Below are positions 44,426 through 55,881 of a DNA stretch of 64,000 nucleotides, piece after piece. Made by a program: the position numbers and the translations under genes. The notes below the pieces were generated by a model. The model saw nothing but the letters and a program-made list of their open reading frames with translations, was not told the DNA's origin and ran no database searches. Each line of letters starts with the position of its first letter. Position 1 is the first letter of the stretch. This stretch comes from Piper betle (Eukaryota > Streptophyta > Magnoliopsida > Piperales > Piperaceae): the NCBI GenBank assembly GCA_033002965.1, contig JAURVB010012909.1, forward strand, positions 5,001 to 69,000, in the 5' to 3' direction.

Positions 44426-45871
44426 ATTTACCCATTTCTTCTTCCCCAACTCTGTTCCCCCCGCACCCCCCCCCACACCCCCAACTTTGTTTCTCCCTGA
44501 CCTCCTCTGTTTGCAGTGCCCCACCGCCAATGATCTCCCCGCCGGGCACACTACTGCCACTGGTGGCTGGTGCCTACTCTACCCCCCCCCACCCCCCACC
44601 CCCCCCCCCCGCCCCCACCTCCCTTCCTTCCTCCACTCCCTACCCTCTTCTCCCCACCTTCTCTCCCGGCCACCACTGCCACCATCATGTAGGCATCGCC
44701 GTCGACCACCAACCCCAGCGACGACCTTCAGATATCCTCCCCAGCCCTTCCCTCATCCTTCGTGACCCTTCCCCGACCTATGGGATAGCTAAAAATAGGG
44801 CCACCACTTGCATGCATTGTCGCCAGCCTTTCGTGCCACTTTTGGCAAGTTTCAGGCCACCGCCACCCTTGCCCTCAACCTAACCTCCCTTACAAGACCA
44901 CCCCTACCCTGTACTAACCAAAAAGTCCCTTCCAGCCGTCACCATCCCTAGCCACCTTGCTCTGTTTTCTTGGAGTGCCACCTGCAGCGTCCCGTCATCT
45001 CTAGTCATCCTCAGTCCACCCTCATCATTGCCAACGTCGTCCGACCCCCATGCCACTGCTGGGGACGACGAAAGTTGCCACCTTGGTTGGTTCACCAAGA
45101 GATTATCCACTACATGTCGCTTGGCCGCTGTCAGCGATCGTCATCACTGCCGGCCCCTCCTCAACCTACCCCGACCGAGGTTGAGCCCAGTCTACTCCTC
45201 TCGGCGTCCTCCTCCTCGTCCTTCATCCCTGATAGCAACACCACATCCATAGTGGCGGATTTGCGGTGTTTTTGCAAGCGGTCGGCCACCATCGCTGCCT
45301 GCCAACTATTGTTAAAATACAATGAGAATTATAATTGAAATACAATGGATTTGATGATGAAATTTATATGCATAGAGTGAAAATTAGTGATTCTACATAT
45401 ACTTAATTACAATGATTTAGTTGTTCGTGAATTGAATTGAGAAAATGTTCATTTAATTATTATAAGCTTGATTACGATATAGATGATTGTCATGTTAAAT
45501 ATTGTGATAACATCGTGTTATAATATTGATGGATGCTTCTTATTAGACATTTCAATGTGATTTGAATAATTTATTATAATTAACTCGATAGGGATTGAAT
45601 GCCCTAATTTAAGATTTTTTCATGATGTGTGATGGAATTAGGCATGAGCATAAATCATGAATTGGACATGAATTGAGTATTCATGAATTAGTTAGTAGTT
45701 ATCGAGCATGAATTGAGAATTCAGCAATTACTTAGTAGTTGTCGAGGAATTATCATATTATATAGTAATAATAATTATTTCATAATTTTACTTGTCTTGT
45801 GATGTGTCTTCTATTCGACGGTATGTGATTGCATAAATTTTGTTGCATTCTTTATTTGACTGACTCAAAGA
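44426..45871. other. GC-rich low-complexity DNA, then AT-rich DNA
   Basis: 44430-45310 is cytosine-rich with several overlapping proline/serine-rich frames and no recognisable domain. It occupies the place of the GC-rich part of the long LTR but is not clearly alignable. 45311-45871 is AT-rich without features. I see no gene. Confidence 0.5.
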
Positions 45872-46007
45872 AGGAGACCACTGTAGTAGTTTTGTCCCCC
45901 AGAATCACTTGGTCGAAGACTTTTCTAGCTTGGCCCAAACAGCGACGCTTGGCATACATTTCGATCGGTAAATTATGAACGGCCAAAATGATTTAAGTGC
46001 TCCTACC
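45872..46007 (-). pseudogene. Partial copy of the PPR gene, C-terminal piece
   Basis: GAGACCACTGTAGTAGTTTT onward matches 38440-38580 of the PPR gene with point changes (for example GGCATACATTTCGATCGG). It is in the same orientation and corresponds to about residues 245-290. A hAT element separates it from the other piece at 51260. It is not translatable as a PPR. Confidence 0.85.
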
Positions 46008-46308
46008 TAGGGCTACTAAATGAGCGAGCGAGCTGAGCTCACCTTGTATTCGAACTCGGCTCGAATAGTTTGAAACTCGTTCGAACTTGACTCGAGTTCG
46101 ACTCGAATATCTTTTATTTATTCGAGCTCGACTCGAGCTCGAATACACTTAAACTGTTTAATTTTCCCGAGCTCGAACTCAGCTCGTTTGTGAGCTCGAA
46201 ACTAGCTCGATTAAAAGTCAAAAGTACCTCACTTAAAAAATTTTAATCAATGAGGATTAAACCTACAACCTTGAGGCCATCAATTTGAGTACCTACCATC
46301 TCAACTAT

Positions 46309-47042
46309 TGTTAAGTGTTTAAAATATATAATATTTACCCAGGTTTTTTAATATGATTTTGTACTTCCCGGGTGTAAACATTATTAATTAAGTAATATTT
46401 TACTTTATTTTGTAGTTAATTAATATTTTATTATATATGCTTAACTTTGATGTTTTAATGCAGAAAAAGATGAATAAATTAAGCTTTGGATTTGATTGGT
46501 CATGACACTTGGCGCCACCCAATGGCTACCATATATGGTGTTCAATGGAGTCGAACAGTTGGAAACTTAAAGGGACATTATAATTAATTAGATTACGTCG
46601 ATTTGTGAACACCCTCTTCGAATTCTTGTATCTACACTTCTATATAAAGGGATGGTCATTTGTTGTTGATCATATCTCATCTCTTGTCTTCGAAGTGTAG
46701 TGGAAGTAGTAGTTTTAGTTTTTGTAATTTCTTTCTCTTTTATAATAAAAATTAGTTTCTTCTTTATAATGTTTTCTATTTTTATTATCGAGTAATTTTA
46801 TATTTCGTTCTAGAGAAGAATGGAACTTAACATGATTTAATTGAATTCATTTCAAGCTCTTACTCTTTTATTCAATCGGATCGTTTGAATTATCATGTTC
46901 TAAATGCTAAGAATAGATTGATCACCTATTTCTTAGATCATGAGGTTTAATTAGATTTTGGGAGAAATTAATTAGATTAGTCATTGGTAGTTCATCATAC
47001 GACGAGTCTTTTGACTTGCACGTCATTGAAAATAGTCTAACA
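46309..47042 (+). repeat. 5' LTR of the Ty3-type element (shortened)
   Basis: 734 bp. It lacks 424 bp present in the 3' LTR between TTTTGACTTG and CACGTCATTG (junction at 47018/47019). Otherwise near-identical to the 3' copy. Confidence 0.9.
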
Positions 47043-47195
47043 AGTTTTTGGCGCCGTTGCCGGGGATTAGAATTTTGAGTGTTTTTCTTTTCCTTTTAGA
47101 TTTTAGTGTCTGATTATTTTTTTTAAAAAAAATACTATATCATTGTCTTCTTCCTTCTATTATTTATTATCATTTGTCTATTAGTACGGTCACCC

Positions 47196-47714
47196 TTGTC
47201 TTCTTGTGATTCAAAGATTGAAAGGACTTTGAGAAACTTGTGTGCCGCTAGAAGAAGAACACAAGAACCAATAGAGGAAGAAGCCATGCATCCAAGGAGG
47301 ACTACCAGAGTTTTAGAATTAGATGCACTTACTGCTTTATCTGCTCAGGTCAGTGTTTTAACTAATCAAGTTCAAAATCTTAATATGCAGGGACATGTTA
47401 AGGCTGTGGAGCCAAGGTGTGAATGGTGTGGACAACGACATTCTACAGGTCAATGTACAACATATCAAGTTAACTATGTAGGCAACTTTAATAAGAACAA
47501 CAATCTCTATTCCAACACCTACAATGCGGGCTGGCGCAATAACCCCAACTTTTCATGGAATAATTCTCCACAACCGGCTGCTGTTCCCACTAATCCTCCA
47601 CCATCACAACATTCTCGACCTCCTTCACTCTCTTTTCAGCAACAACCACAACAACCGGATTTGATCCAAATGTTTAATTCTATGCAACAAACGATGCAAC
47701 AAACTATGCAATAA
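47196..47714 (+). pseudogene. Gag C-terminal part of the Ty3-type element
   Basis: 172-residue frame with a zinc knuckle-like CEWCGQRHSTGQC (CX2CX3HX4C). It is followed by an asparagine-rich stretch and a glutamine/methionine-rich tail (MQQTMQQTMQ). This is the nucleic-acid-binding end of gag; most of the capsid domain is missing upstream. Stops at 47712-47714 and 47754 interrupt the continuation. Confidence 0.75.
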
Positions 47715-47762
47715 TTCATGCAGAATCAGCAACAACAACAACAACAGTTTATGTAACAAGTT

Positions 47763-48475
47763 ATGGTGCAATTAAACAAGGAACCAAGTGAGCGACCCAA
47801 GGGTGTACTTCCTAGCCAACCAGAACAACCAAGGAATGATGGTCAAGAGCATTGCAAAGCTATAACAACCCAGAGTGGTATTACTTTACAAAACCAGTTC
47901 AACCCAATGAAGATAAGGAAAAAGATGAAAAACCAAATAACAAAAATGAACTCAATACATTGGTTAGCTTACTCGGATGCAAAGGGGATCAGTTTAGTAA
48001 TTCATTACATAAAGCCATAAATTCTCTTTGTGAAGAAGATATTGATGTGGATGAGATGGTTAAAGTATTAGATTCACAACCAATTTTGCCTCAACGATTC
48101 AAAGTTATGGAAACCTTAGATCTACCATTCCCCAAATTGCTGCCATCAATTGAAGTACCACCCATTTTGGAGCTAAAGCAACTTCCAAAACATCTCAGGT
48201 ATATTTTCTTAGGGCTTAATGACACTCTTCCTATTATTATATCTTCAGAGCTAACTATATTGCAGAAAGCGAAGTTGATTAGAATACTAAAAGATCACAA
48301 GTCAGCTATTGCTTGGACTATAGCAGACAAAGATGGCATCTGATGTGGTTGCTGGTCATTTTCGCCTGGACAAAAGTTTTTTTCCACATGGTGCAATTGA
48401 AATTAAGACTGCACAAGGAGATCGATCATTTAAGGTCAATGAAGAATGGGTCAAGTGCAAATTCAATTATTTATG
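47763..48475 (+). pseudogene. Pol remnants: protease-RT linker and integrase tail
   Basis: The frame 47852-48343 contains LELKQLPKHLRYIFLGLNDT and KLIRILKDHKSAIAWTIAD, the conserved linker before reverse transcriptase in Athila/Tat-type Pol. Immediately after, in another frame, FFPHGAIEIKTAQGDRSFKV matches the end of integrase. Reverse transcriptase, RNase H and the integrase core are lost at a single junction near 48345. Confidence 0.78.
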
Positions 48476-49902
48476 ATAATCATCCACCGACTAATTGATA
48501 CGAGGGAGTTCTCTTTCACTTCTTTTTCTTTATTTTTATTTTTGAGGACAACGTTTAGTTTAAGTTTGGGGGTGATGCCTTAATTTTATGCATATTGTTC
48601 ATGCTTGACTCATGTTTAGATTTAGATATACATATATATAGTGTAGTTTAGTATAAAAATTTTATTATGCAATAGTATTTTAGTCTCTTGGTTCATTGAT
48701 AGATACATGTGAATTAGTCTTACCTTTCTTGGGAAAACTTGATTAATTGATATGAGGGATGAACTGAGCAAAAGATTGCAGTCGAGAGTTGGTTCTCTAC
48801 TTTATAATATTTTCACAATCCTTTGGTTTAGATGATTTCAATGAATGTTTTGCAATAAGGATTGTACATGATGGTCATGACTTTTAGAATTTGCCCTAGC
48901 GACTTTCGAGGCAAAATATTTGGTTTGCCATGTTGATGGAAAATGATATAGGTATTTCTTTTTGATGAGTCTGGGCCTTTCTTCAAGCCTACCTAATATA
49001 AATTATCCTTTGTATACAATTTCATGGCCTTTATTATACATATTTGTTTGATTACCCTTATTTTAGCCTTGGCCTTTTTATTAAAAATATATCTTGCTGC
49101 TTGAGTCCTAGCACCCTAGTATTTTGAAATCGTTCTAAATTCTAACAGGGATGAAACTTTGAGTAGTATAGGGGGAAGGCATTGCGTGTTATAAAGTGGT
49201 GATTGAGTAGATTGTGTGGACTTTCCTGGAACTTTGCTTTGTAAAAAAAAGAAAAAAAAAGAAGAAAAGAAAAAGATGAGGCAATGATCCTCCACCAGTA
49301 AATACAAGATGAAACAAGAGTCTTCCACTGGTTTGAAATAAAAGAGAAAAAGAAAAAGTAGTAGGTAGTCAATGGAAAATCAAAGCAAAGTTAGTTCTTA
49401 TATTGGGTCAATTCGACACTACATTTAAAGAAGTTTGTGTCATATTGCTTGGGGATTTGTTGAACATGTATCTCAAGATTTAGAAAGGATTTTTAATGCT
49501 AGGGTGCATATTAGCCTCTGATTTTTCTATCTTATTTATCCGATTTTTGGTCCCCAGCCCCGTTACAACCTATAAAGACCTATTGATTCTATTGAATTGG
49601 CATTGCCTACATTAGTGGAGATAGGAGCGAAAGGTGAACATATTTAAGCATGTGCTTAATTGTATTCTCTTGGTTGCAGATGAGAATGATAAGCCTAGGG
49701 ACTATCACACATACACAGAGAGCTCTCTTTTGGATGTGATTGATGAGAAGGAATTTCTGATTTGATTGACATTCTGTTGACTCTTGAGGGTTTGATTGAG
49801 AATAATATGAGAATATAATGGGGACTAAGTATTTTTGTGTAGTAAAATTTTGTTGGTTATGATATTTTGCTCGGGACGTGCAAAAGTTTAAGTGTGGAGG
49901 TG
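48476..49902. other. 3' non-coding region of the Ty3-type element
   Basis: Between the integrase tail and the 3' LTR. No third gene is recognised. Purine-rich TAAGTGTGGAGGTG just before 49903 is the polypurine tract. An AAG/AAA-rich stretch lies at 49235-49360. Confidence 0.7.
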
Positions 49903-51060
49903 TGTTAAGTGTTTAAAATATATAATATTTACCAAGGTTTTTTAATATGATTTTGTACTTCCCGGGTGTAAACATTATTAATTAAGTAATATTTTACTTT
50001 CTTTTGTATTTAATTAATATTTTATTATATGTGCTTAACTTTGATGTTTTAATGCAGAAAAAGATGAATATATTAAGCTTTGGATTTGATTGGTCATGAC
50101 ACTTGGCGCCACCCAATGGCTATAATGTATAGTGTTCAATGGAGTCGAACAGTTGGAAACTTAAAGGGACATTATAATTAATTAGATTACGTCGATTTGT
50201 GAACACCCTCTTCGAATTCTTGTATCTCCACTTCTATATAAAGGGGTGGTCATTTGTTGTTGATCATATCTCATCTCTTGGCTTCGGAGTGTAGTGGAAG
50301 TAGTAATTTTAGTTTTTATAATTTCTTTCTCTTTTATAATAAAAATTAGTTTCTTCTTTATAATGTTTTCTATTTTTATTATCGAGTAGTCTTTATATTT
50401 CGTTCTAGAGAAGAATGGAACTTAACATGATTTAATTGAATTTATTTCAAGCTCTTACTCTTTTATTCAATCGGAATGTTTGAATTATCATATTCTTAAT
50501 GCTAAGAATAGATTGATCACCTATTTCTTAGATCACGAGGTTTAATTAGATTTCGGGAGAAATTAATTAGATTAGTCATTGGTAGTTCATCATACGACGA
50601 GTCTTTTGACTTGTTTGTCGTTGTGGTCGGAAGATACACAACACCATATGCGGTTGTAAGGCAATTCTTAATGCGTTATTTTGTTGATTAATTAATTATC
50701 ACCGGGAGGTAGAAATTGAGGCAAAATAATAGAAGCATGAACGAGCGGGAGCCACCATGTCATATAATTATCCTAGATCGACAATCCGAGGGAATAAAAG
50801 ATAAGAGTAAGATATGATGAAGATTAAATTCATATTAAGGGAAATTCGACTCTAGAACGAGTTTTATAATTTTAACTTCGCTTTTTATTTAAGTTAGTAT
50901 TTAGATTCCGTTAAGTTAATTATTTCTGTTTTGTTCTTAATTTTATTTTCTTTAATTAATTTAAGACAATTCATCTCTCTGTGGGAACGAGAATCTAATT
51001 TATCATCATACTACTTGTTTTGATCGTGTATATTTGCACGTCATTGAAAATAGTCTAACA
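49903..51060 (+). repeat. 3' LTR of the Ty3-type element (full length)
   Basis: 1,158 bp. It includes CTCTCTGTGGGAACGAGAAT and TACTTGTTTTGATCGTGTAT near the end, features typical of Athila/Tat LTR termini. This suggests that this is the complete form. Confidence 0.9.
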
Positions 51061-51259
51061 ACTATCTCACTTCTTTGTTATGATATTGTATATAATATAT
51101 ATATATATATATAATATAATATAATATAAAGACTATATTATTATATTATTTTATCGAGTCGAGTTTGAGCTCGAGCATTTAAATGTCGAGTTTCGAGTCG
51201 AGTCGAGTCGAACCAAACGCTAAATGCTCACGAGCTGGCTCGCTCAATTAGCAACCTTA

Positions 51260-51662
51260 CTCCTACCAATACCACCATCTATTAAGCAAGCCACTGCCGC
51301 CTACACCGACGCGGTCCTAATGACATGGAGAGTAGAGCCTTGTTGACATGATGAGTACCAGTGGAATCACCGCATATTAGAGCGGTGGTAGAAGAAGTAG
51401 GACCACCGCTGACGCTGGCGGTAATGATAGGTAGATGATGAAGCGAGCGGCCAATGTCCAAGCATTAAAAGTCGGCGCATGAACTGAGGAGAGTGACCAG
51501 AGTGGGAGCATCGAGCAGGAGGGCCAAACTGCCCTTTGATCCTCGACGCACTGCCCTCTGGTGATGAACCAATATCTTCAAACTGTGGGAAAGGTGGCCG
51601 AGACGGGCATAGGAGGAGAGGAGTTGGGAGGAGAGGGCGGGTGAGAGAAGGAGGAGGCTGTG
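51260..51662 (-). pseudogene. Partial copy of the PPR gene, N-terminal piece
   Basis: Matches the PPR gene from about 38570 to 39228 (residues about 27-245), except that 38634-38890 is missing, joined at a shared ACATGG. The open stretch 51465-51701 (LLLLSPALSSQLLSSYARLG) comes from the parental frame. The 5' codons are absent and long-LTR-related sequence follows at about 51663. Confidence 0.87.
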
Positions 51663-52941
51663 ATTTATTATTTTATTATGTCGTGATTTATTTTTACTCA
51701 TTATATGATTAGTTAACTAATATTTTATTGAATCCCACTTAACTTAGGTCCTTTAGTTAAATAATTTTTCAGATTAATAAACCTCGTGGATGAGATCCCT
51801 CGAGTATGATTTCAAAAACAAAATCCACAACAAGTTGCTTTGAGGCTTATTATATAAATCCTTTCTCAGGCTTATATATATAATTTTATCGAGTTTTTAG
51901 TAAGATAATAGAAGGGAAAACCAACTCGCGTGTACCATAAGCGAGTATATGTGCTAGTTAAAGCGGGCTCTAAATTAGTAAGATGGTTATTCCATTTCCG
52001 AAGGATCCTGACAACTCTGCATTTGAGTTCCTCACACCCGTGAAGGTTTACAAGTAACGCACGTCTAGACTTGTGATTCAATGGGTACTAAAGGCGACTA
52101 TCTAAGAGTACTCTGCCTTCATGCTCAAGGCCAAGAAAATTATGGAGGAAAGGAAAGGGCTTAAGATATATTGGTAGTCCTGAGGGCCCAGAAAATGAAA
52201 TGATAAAATGAAGAGAGGCATCAGTAGACCACTTAGTTCGGGATGCTACTGGTTCTCCAGCCAAGTGGCTCCTCAGTAAGTGCCCTTCAGAGAGTTCTAG
52301 TGAAGTATATGAATATTTTTCTTTATATGAGAGTTAGCTCTCATAGCTACTTTGTTATAATTATATTTTGGACCAGTAACACTCGTTACTTATGTATTTT
52401 TATAATCTTTGTAGGTGATGACTATGAGTTGGACGTGCGAGCCTGAACGGAGGAGTAATGATGTCTCTTGCACACACATATGAGATGATAAAATGTTTAA
52501 TATTTTATTTATGATGTTATTATATTGAGAATGATGTGATGAAAGATATGATGATATGATGTGAAATGTGAATATAATGCACAAGTGGGTCAAGACCCAG
52601 ATTCAGAATGATTTATACAGTAGATTAGAATTTTGTATGAATAAAAATGTATGAGATTTATATATTTGTATATGTTGTTTTGACAGAATCGCCCCTAATT
52701 GCACTTTTAGGGGAGACTCTATCTATTTTAATTCATATTTTGGGGTTTGAATTAGTTGACATATCATCCATATAGTAGCATGTTAGGGTTCTCTACATTC
52801 ATCCATGCATAGCAATTAAAATCTTCATCTTAAGACATCGAAAGTAGATCCGCACAAGTTGGGTTTAGGTTAGTTTACCCGATCGTGACCCGTGACATTC
52901 CAGTTCGGTTTGCTAGCGTGACCCAGATTTGGGGTGTTACA
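51663..52941 (+). mobile_element. Long LTR copy F, 3' part only
   Basis: From about 51710 (TTAACTAATATTTTATTGAATCC) to GGGGTGTTACA at 52941 it follows the 3' third of LTR C, with the GATGAGATCCCTCGAG, AGTACTCTGCC, CTTTGTAGGTGATGACTATG and GGGGAGACTCTATCTATTTT landmarks. The 5' two thirds are absent. Confidence 0.78.
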
Positions 52942-53734
52942 CTGTGGGCCAAGCTTGATTGAGTTGTAGTTTTCACCTGATTGAGTTGAAGGTGGTTCGA
53001 GGCCCATTTAGCCATCCTACCTTGATTGCCGCCTATAGATTATTTTTAGGACTCGAGTCAATTTTGACTTTATATGGTCTTGATCTGAGCTTTCCGTTCA
53101 TAAACATATATATACATCTATAAGTAGGCCCCACTAGGCCATAAGTTGTTGGACGTTCAGATAGTGCCACATGGCGAGTACTGAGCCATCCATGTCAGCC
53201 CTAGCTTCCACCCCGTTACTTTGCAAAGATTTTTCATGATTTTTGCAGTTTTACTTCTTAGTTCCCCTGCCACTTCGACTCACTACGGGCGACTCTCTGG
53301 CTCGTCCCTGGCCACCGAACTAACACCACAAAGACTGCCTCACGGCCATCTATCAATTTGTACCCCTCACCACCACCGGTGCCGCTGCAATCACTATAGG
53401 CAACATAGGTTTTGCAACCGGATTATGACCACTCAGATATATTACCTTCATCTAGATCTTTATTTTGAAACTACCCATGACCACCGTCGTAGCCGTGATT
53501 GCCGTCGATGACACTGTTGCACCCGTGGCAATTTTGCCCCTTTTTTGGCCGTTTTCCAACCAGCCAGTGGCCAGACTCTGCTGATCGCCACCACCATCAT
53601 CTTCCTCGTCGTCATGGTTGTCGATCCCAAATGAATGGTGCACTGCTCGTGTTTGGATTCTGGTCACGACAAGCCGGTCATGGCCACCCAAGATTGGGGC
53701 ACATGTGCTATGTATGAAAGATATTCTCCCTATT
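52942..53734. other. Unassigned stretch
   Basis: No gene recognised. The frame at 53221-53511 begins with a hydrophobic stretch (MQRFFMIFAVLLLSSPATST) but lacks any recognisable domain and is not convincing. Confidence 0.5.
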
Positions 53735-54757
53735 TTTCGTAATACATCCACGTGGATTAGGGGCATTTTGGATATTATGATATATGCTTGTTCTGCTGGT
53801 TTTATAAAAATTTAAAAAAATATTAAAGAAAATATAATTGTCGTAACAGTTTTAATAGTCTTTTAATTATGTTACAATTAAAGTTCCTTATAATAAGTTT
53901 TAGTTATTTTTATTTTTATTTATGTTTATGTATTATTAATCAGAAGTATTTTCGTCAAATATTATTTTATTTATTAACAGACGTGTTAGGAGTATATTTG
54001 TCCTTGTCTTTTTGTTTAATTGAGTTATAGTATATGTATTAGAAGTTGTCATGCATTGGAGGAGGGATCAATCATCACATTAAATAAAGTTTTTGTTTTT
54101 CCATTACATGTGACATCACCTCTGCTCAAAGTTTCTTCAAGTTTGAGTTTTAAAGATTTATAGTGTTCGTCGTTGAAGCCTATAGTGTAGTTATCGGATT
54201 CCTTGACATAGGTTTCATCAGAATGGCACTTGGCGTCAAAACTCTGACATGCATCAAAGATTTAGGGCCGATGTAGCAAAATAATAATAAGGAAGAAGAA
54301 GAAAATAAGAAGCTTAATGTATGCTTTTGCAGGTGAAAAATAGATCAGGTGAATGGATTTCTTCGGTTCCAATTCCAGGGACTTTTGTCTGGAACATTGG
54401 TGACATGTTGAAGGTCAATTTGATGTTTTAAATTTGTGGGCTGCTAAGTTTTTTTATTGCTGATACTGTGAAATGGCGTTTATGTCTTGAAATTTGAACA
54501 TACAAATTTGATCAAATGGTATTTACAGAACCTACTTTGCATCGAGTTATTAATAAGTCTCCAAAATATAGGGTCTCCTTGCCATTCTTTATAAGGTGAG
54601 CATATATTTCTATTTTCTATAGGATTATTGACCAAACTTTCTACCAAAGATGCTCTTTTCTAATATCATAGTTTCCATCTTCTTTCTATTATTTACATGG
54701 ACAGCCAAATTTCGATGCTGTTGTTGAGCCCTTGGAGTTTTGCGTCAAACAAAAAGA
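53735..54757 (+). pseudogene. Partial copy of the oxygenase gene (intron 9 to exon 12)
   Basis: Contains repeat X (about 53825-54110), the rest of intron 9, an exon 10 copy (54334-54414, still open, with Trp in place of Cys in FVCN), an exon 11 copy and the first ~15 codons of exon 12. The exon 11 acceptor has changed from CAG to CAA, one base is inserted in ATTTACAGAACC, and the exon end TTTATGAG has lost bases. Similarity ends in GTCAAACAAA at about 54757. It has the same orientation as the parent at 33225-34150. Confidence 0.88.
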
Positions 54758-55258
54758 CAATGTTAATTACTATAGTGTGCTCTGTTTCTTCTTTTTCCCT
54801 CTACCTCCTAAATACTGTAGTGTCAGTCAATCAATAAATATTAATGCAATTGGAAAAAAAGAAAAAAAATCATCACTTGCTTGAAAAATAGAAAATAAAA
54901 TATATGCCAGCATCTTATAGAAAATGTGCATGTTACATCGTATAATGTTTTTTTCTCTTTTTCATACATGCAATATATATATATATATATAACACGTGAT
55001 ATTCGAAAAACCATGGCCATGGGTACATGTTCTATAATTTGGGTGGAGATAAGAAGCATCACAAACGCAAGTATCGGAAAATAAAAGCCTTTCATTTCCT
55101 CTGATATCTTAATTAGTCTGCTCGCTCGCCTAAATATCTTGATAATTGACCGATATCACTAATTAAAATAGCTAATACTGCGAGAAAGCGGGAAAAAGCT
55201 GAGTGAGAGAATTAAGGCCGGATCCATATATAGTTATGAAGGATGTATGAATCTTGAG
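54758..55258. other. Unassigned stretch
   Basis: AT-rich DNA with a (TA)n tract at about 54975-54990. No gene recognised. Confidence 0.6.
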
Positions 55259-55399
55259 TTAGCAAGGTCCAGTCTCCTCGAAGATGGTCTCCAATTTGGG
55301 GGGATTAGAAGCCCTGGGAGGACGAGTGAAAGGCGGAGGGGAGACGTCCTCGGCAAATAATGCCCGCAATATTTGAGGTCCAACCTTCTTACGTGCCAT
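55259..55399 (-). CDS. Possible short protein, unrecognised
   Basis: From ATG at 55399 a 46-residue frame starts MARKKVGPQILRALFAEDVS, continues with a proline-rich stretch (PPPFTRPPRASNPPKLETIF) and ends EETGPC. Base use and the basic, then proline-rich, composition look like the N-terminus of a plant protein. A longer frame continues upstream to 55729. I do not recognise a family, and a truncated first exon is possible. A TA-rich tract lies about 140 bp upstream. Confidence 0.28.
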   Translation of the reverse strand: MARKKVGPQILRALFAEDVSPPPFTRPPRASNPPKLETIFEETGPC

Positions 55400-55881
55400 T
55401 GCTTCCGGACAGAGATCAAAGGATTCTGCCAATGAAAAGGTAGCTGGAAATTTAGAACTGAACAACAAGACAGACAAATTAAGAGAGGAAAAACCTTGTA
55501 GTTTGTGGACCGCTGCTCTTGTCGTAGATGGGCAAGGCGTGATGATATATATATAGATAGAACATGAAGATGGGGGATGGGATGCACCACGACCGGTGTG
55601 ACTTGGGTAGAAACAAGTCGTCTCCTTTTTTATTGTACCCGAAGTTTCCAAGCAGGAGGCGACGAAAGACGAAGGTGTAAAGGAAATTGCCGGTCCGGCA
55701 TTGACAGTCAAAATGCAGTGGGTCCACACGCCATCTCGTTGTTTGATTCATGCATTGCCTCGTTACAACCAACTCTCACTTTTTCTCTCCATTATATATA
55801 TTTATTCACGAGACAACGAACGTGACGAGCGATTTAAATCAGAAACCCGGAAAGGCGGGTAAATCGTTGATTTGAACGATC
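55400..55881. other. Upstream flank of the short frame
   Basis: No gene recognised. Contains ATATATATATAG near 55545 and a CTCTCC/TATATATATT stretch near 55785. The target of hAT copy 3 (GAACGATC) lies at 55874-55881. Confidence 0.5.

Larger units (their letters stand above)
46309..51060 (+). mobile_element. Ty3-type LTR retrotransposon, internally deleted (Athila/Tat-like)
   Basis: 4,752 bp with a perfect 5-bp duplication ACTAT (46304-46308 and 51061-51065). LTRs are 46309-47042 and 49903-51060 (TGTTAAGTG ... TCTAACA). The primer site TGGCGCCGTTGCCGGGGA follows the left LTR, a tRNA-Asp type site used by Athila/Tat-related elements. It keeps part of gag, the protease-RT linker and the integrase tail. 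Reverse transcriptase, RNase H and most of integrase are missing. It must have moved with enzymes from a relative, or was deleted after insertion. Confidence 0.9.
46008..51259. mobile_element. hAT element (non-autonomous) carrying a Ty3-type insertion
   Basis: Left end TAGGGCTACTAAATGAGCGA and right end (inverted) TAAGGTTGCTAATTGAGCGA are imperfect terminal inverted repeats. CTCCTACC flanks both sides (46000-46007 and 51260-51267), the 8-bp duplication of hAT elements. Without the retrotransposon inside (46309-51060) and its 5-bp duplication the element is about 500 bp. It is made largely of GAGCTCGAACTCG-type palindromic repeats and has no transposase. Confidence 0.88.

Noticed and set aside
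44379..45338. Proline-rich and serine-rich frames
   Set aside because: Overlapping in several frames with no recognisable domain; they follow a truncated LTR.
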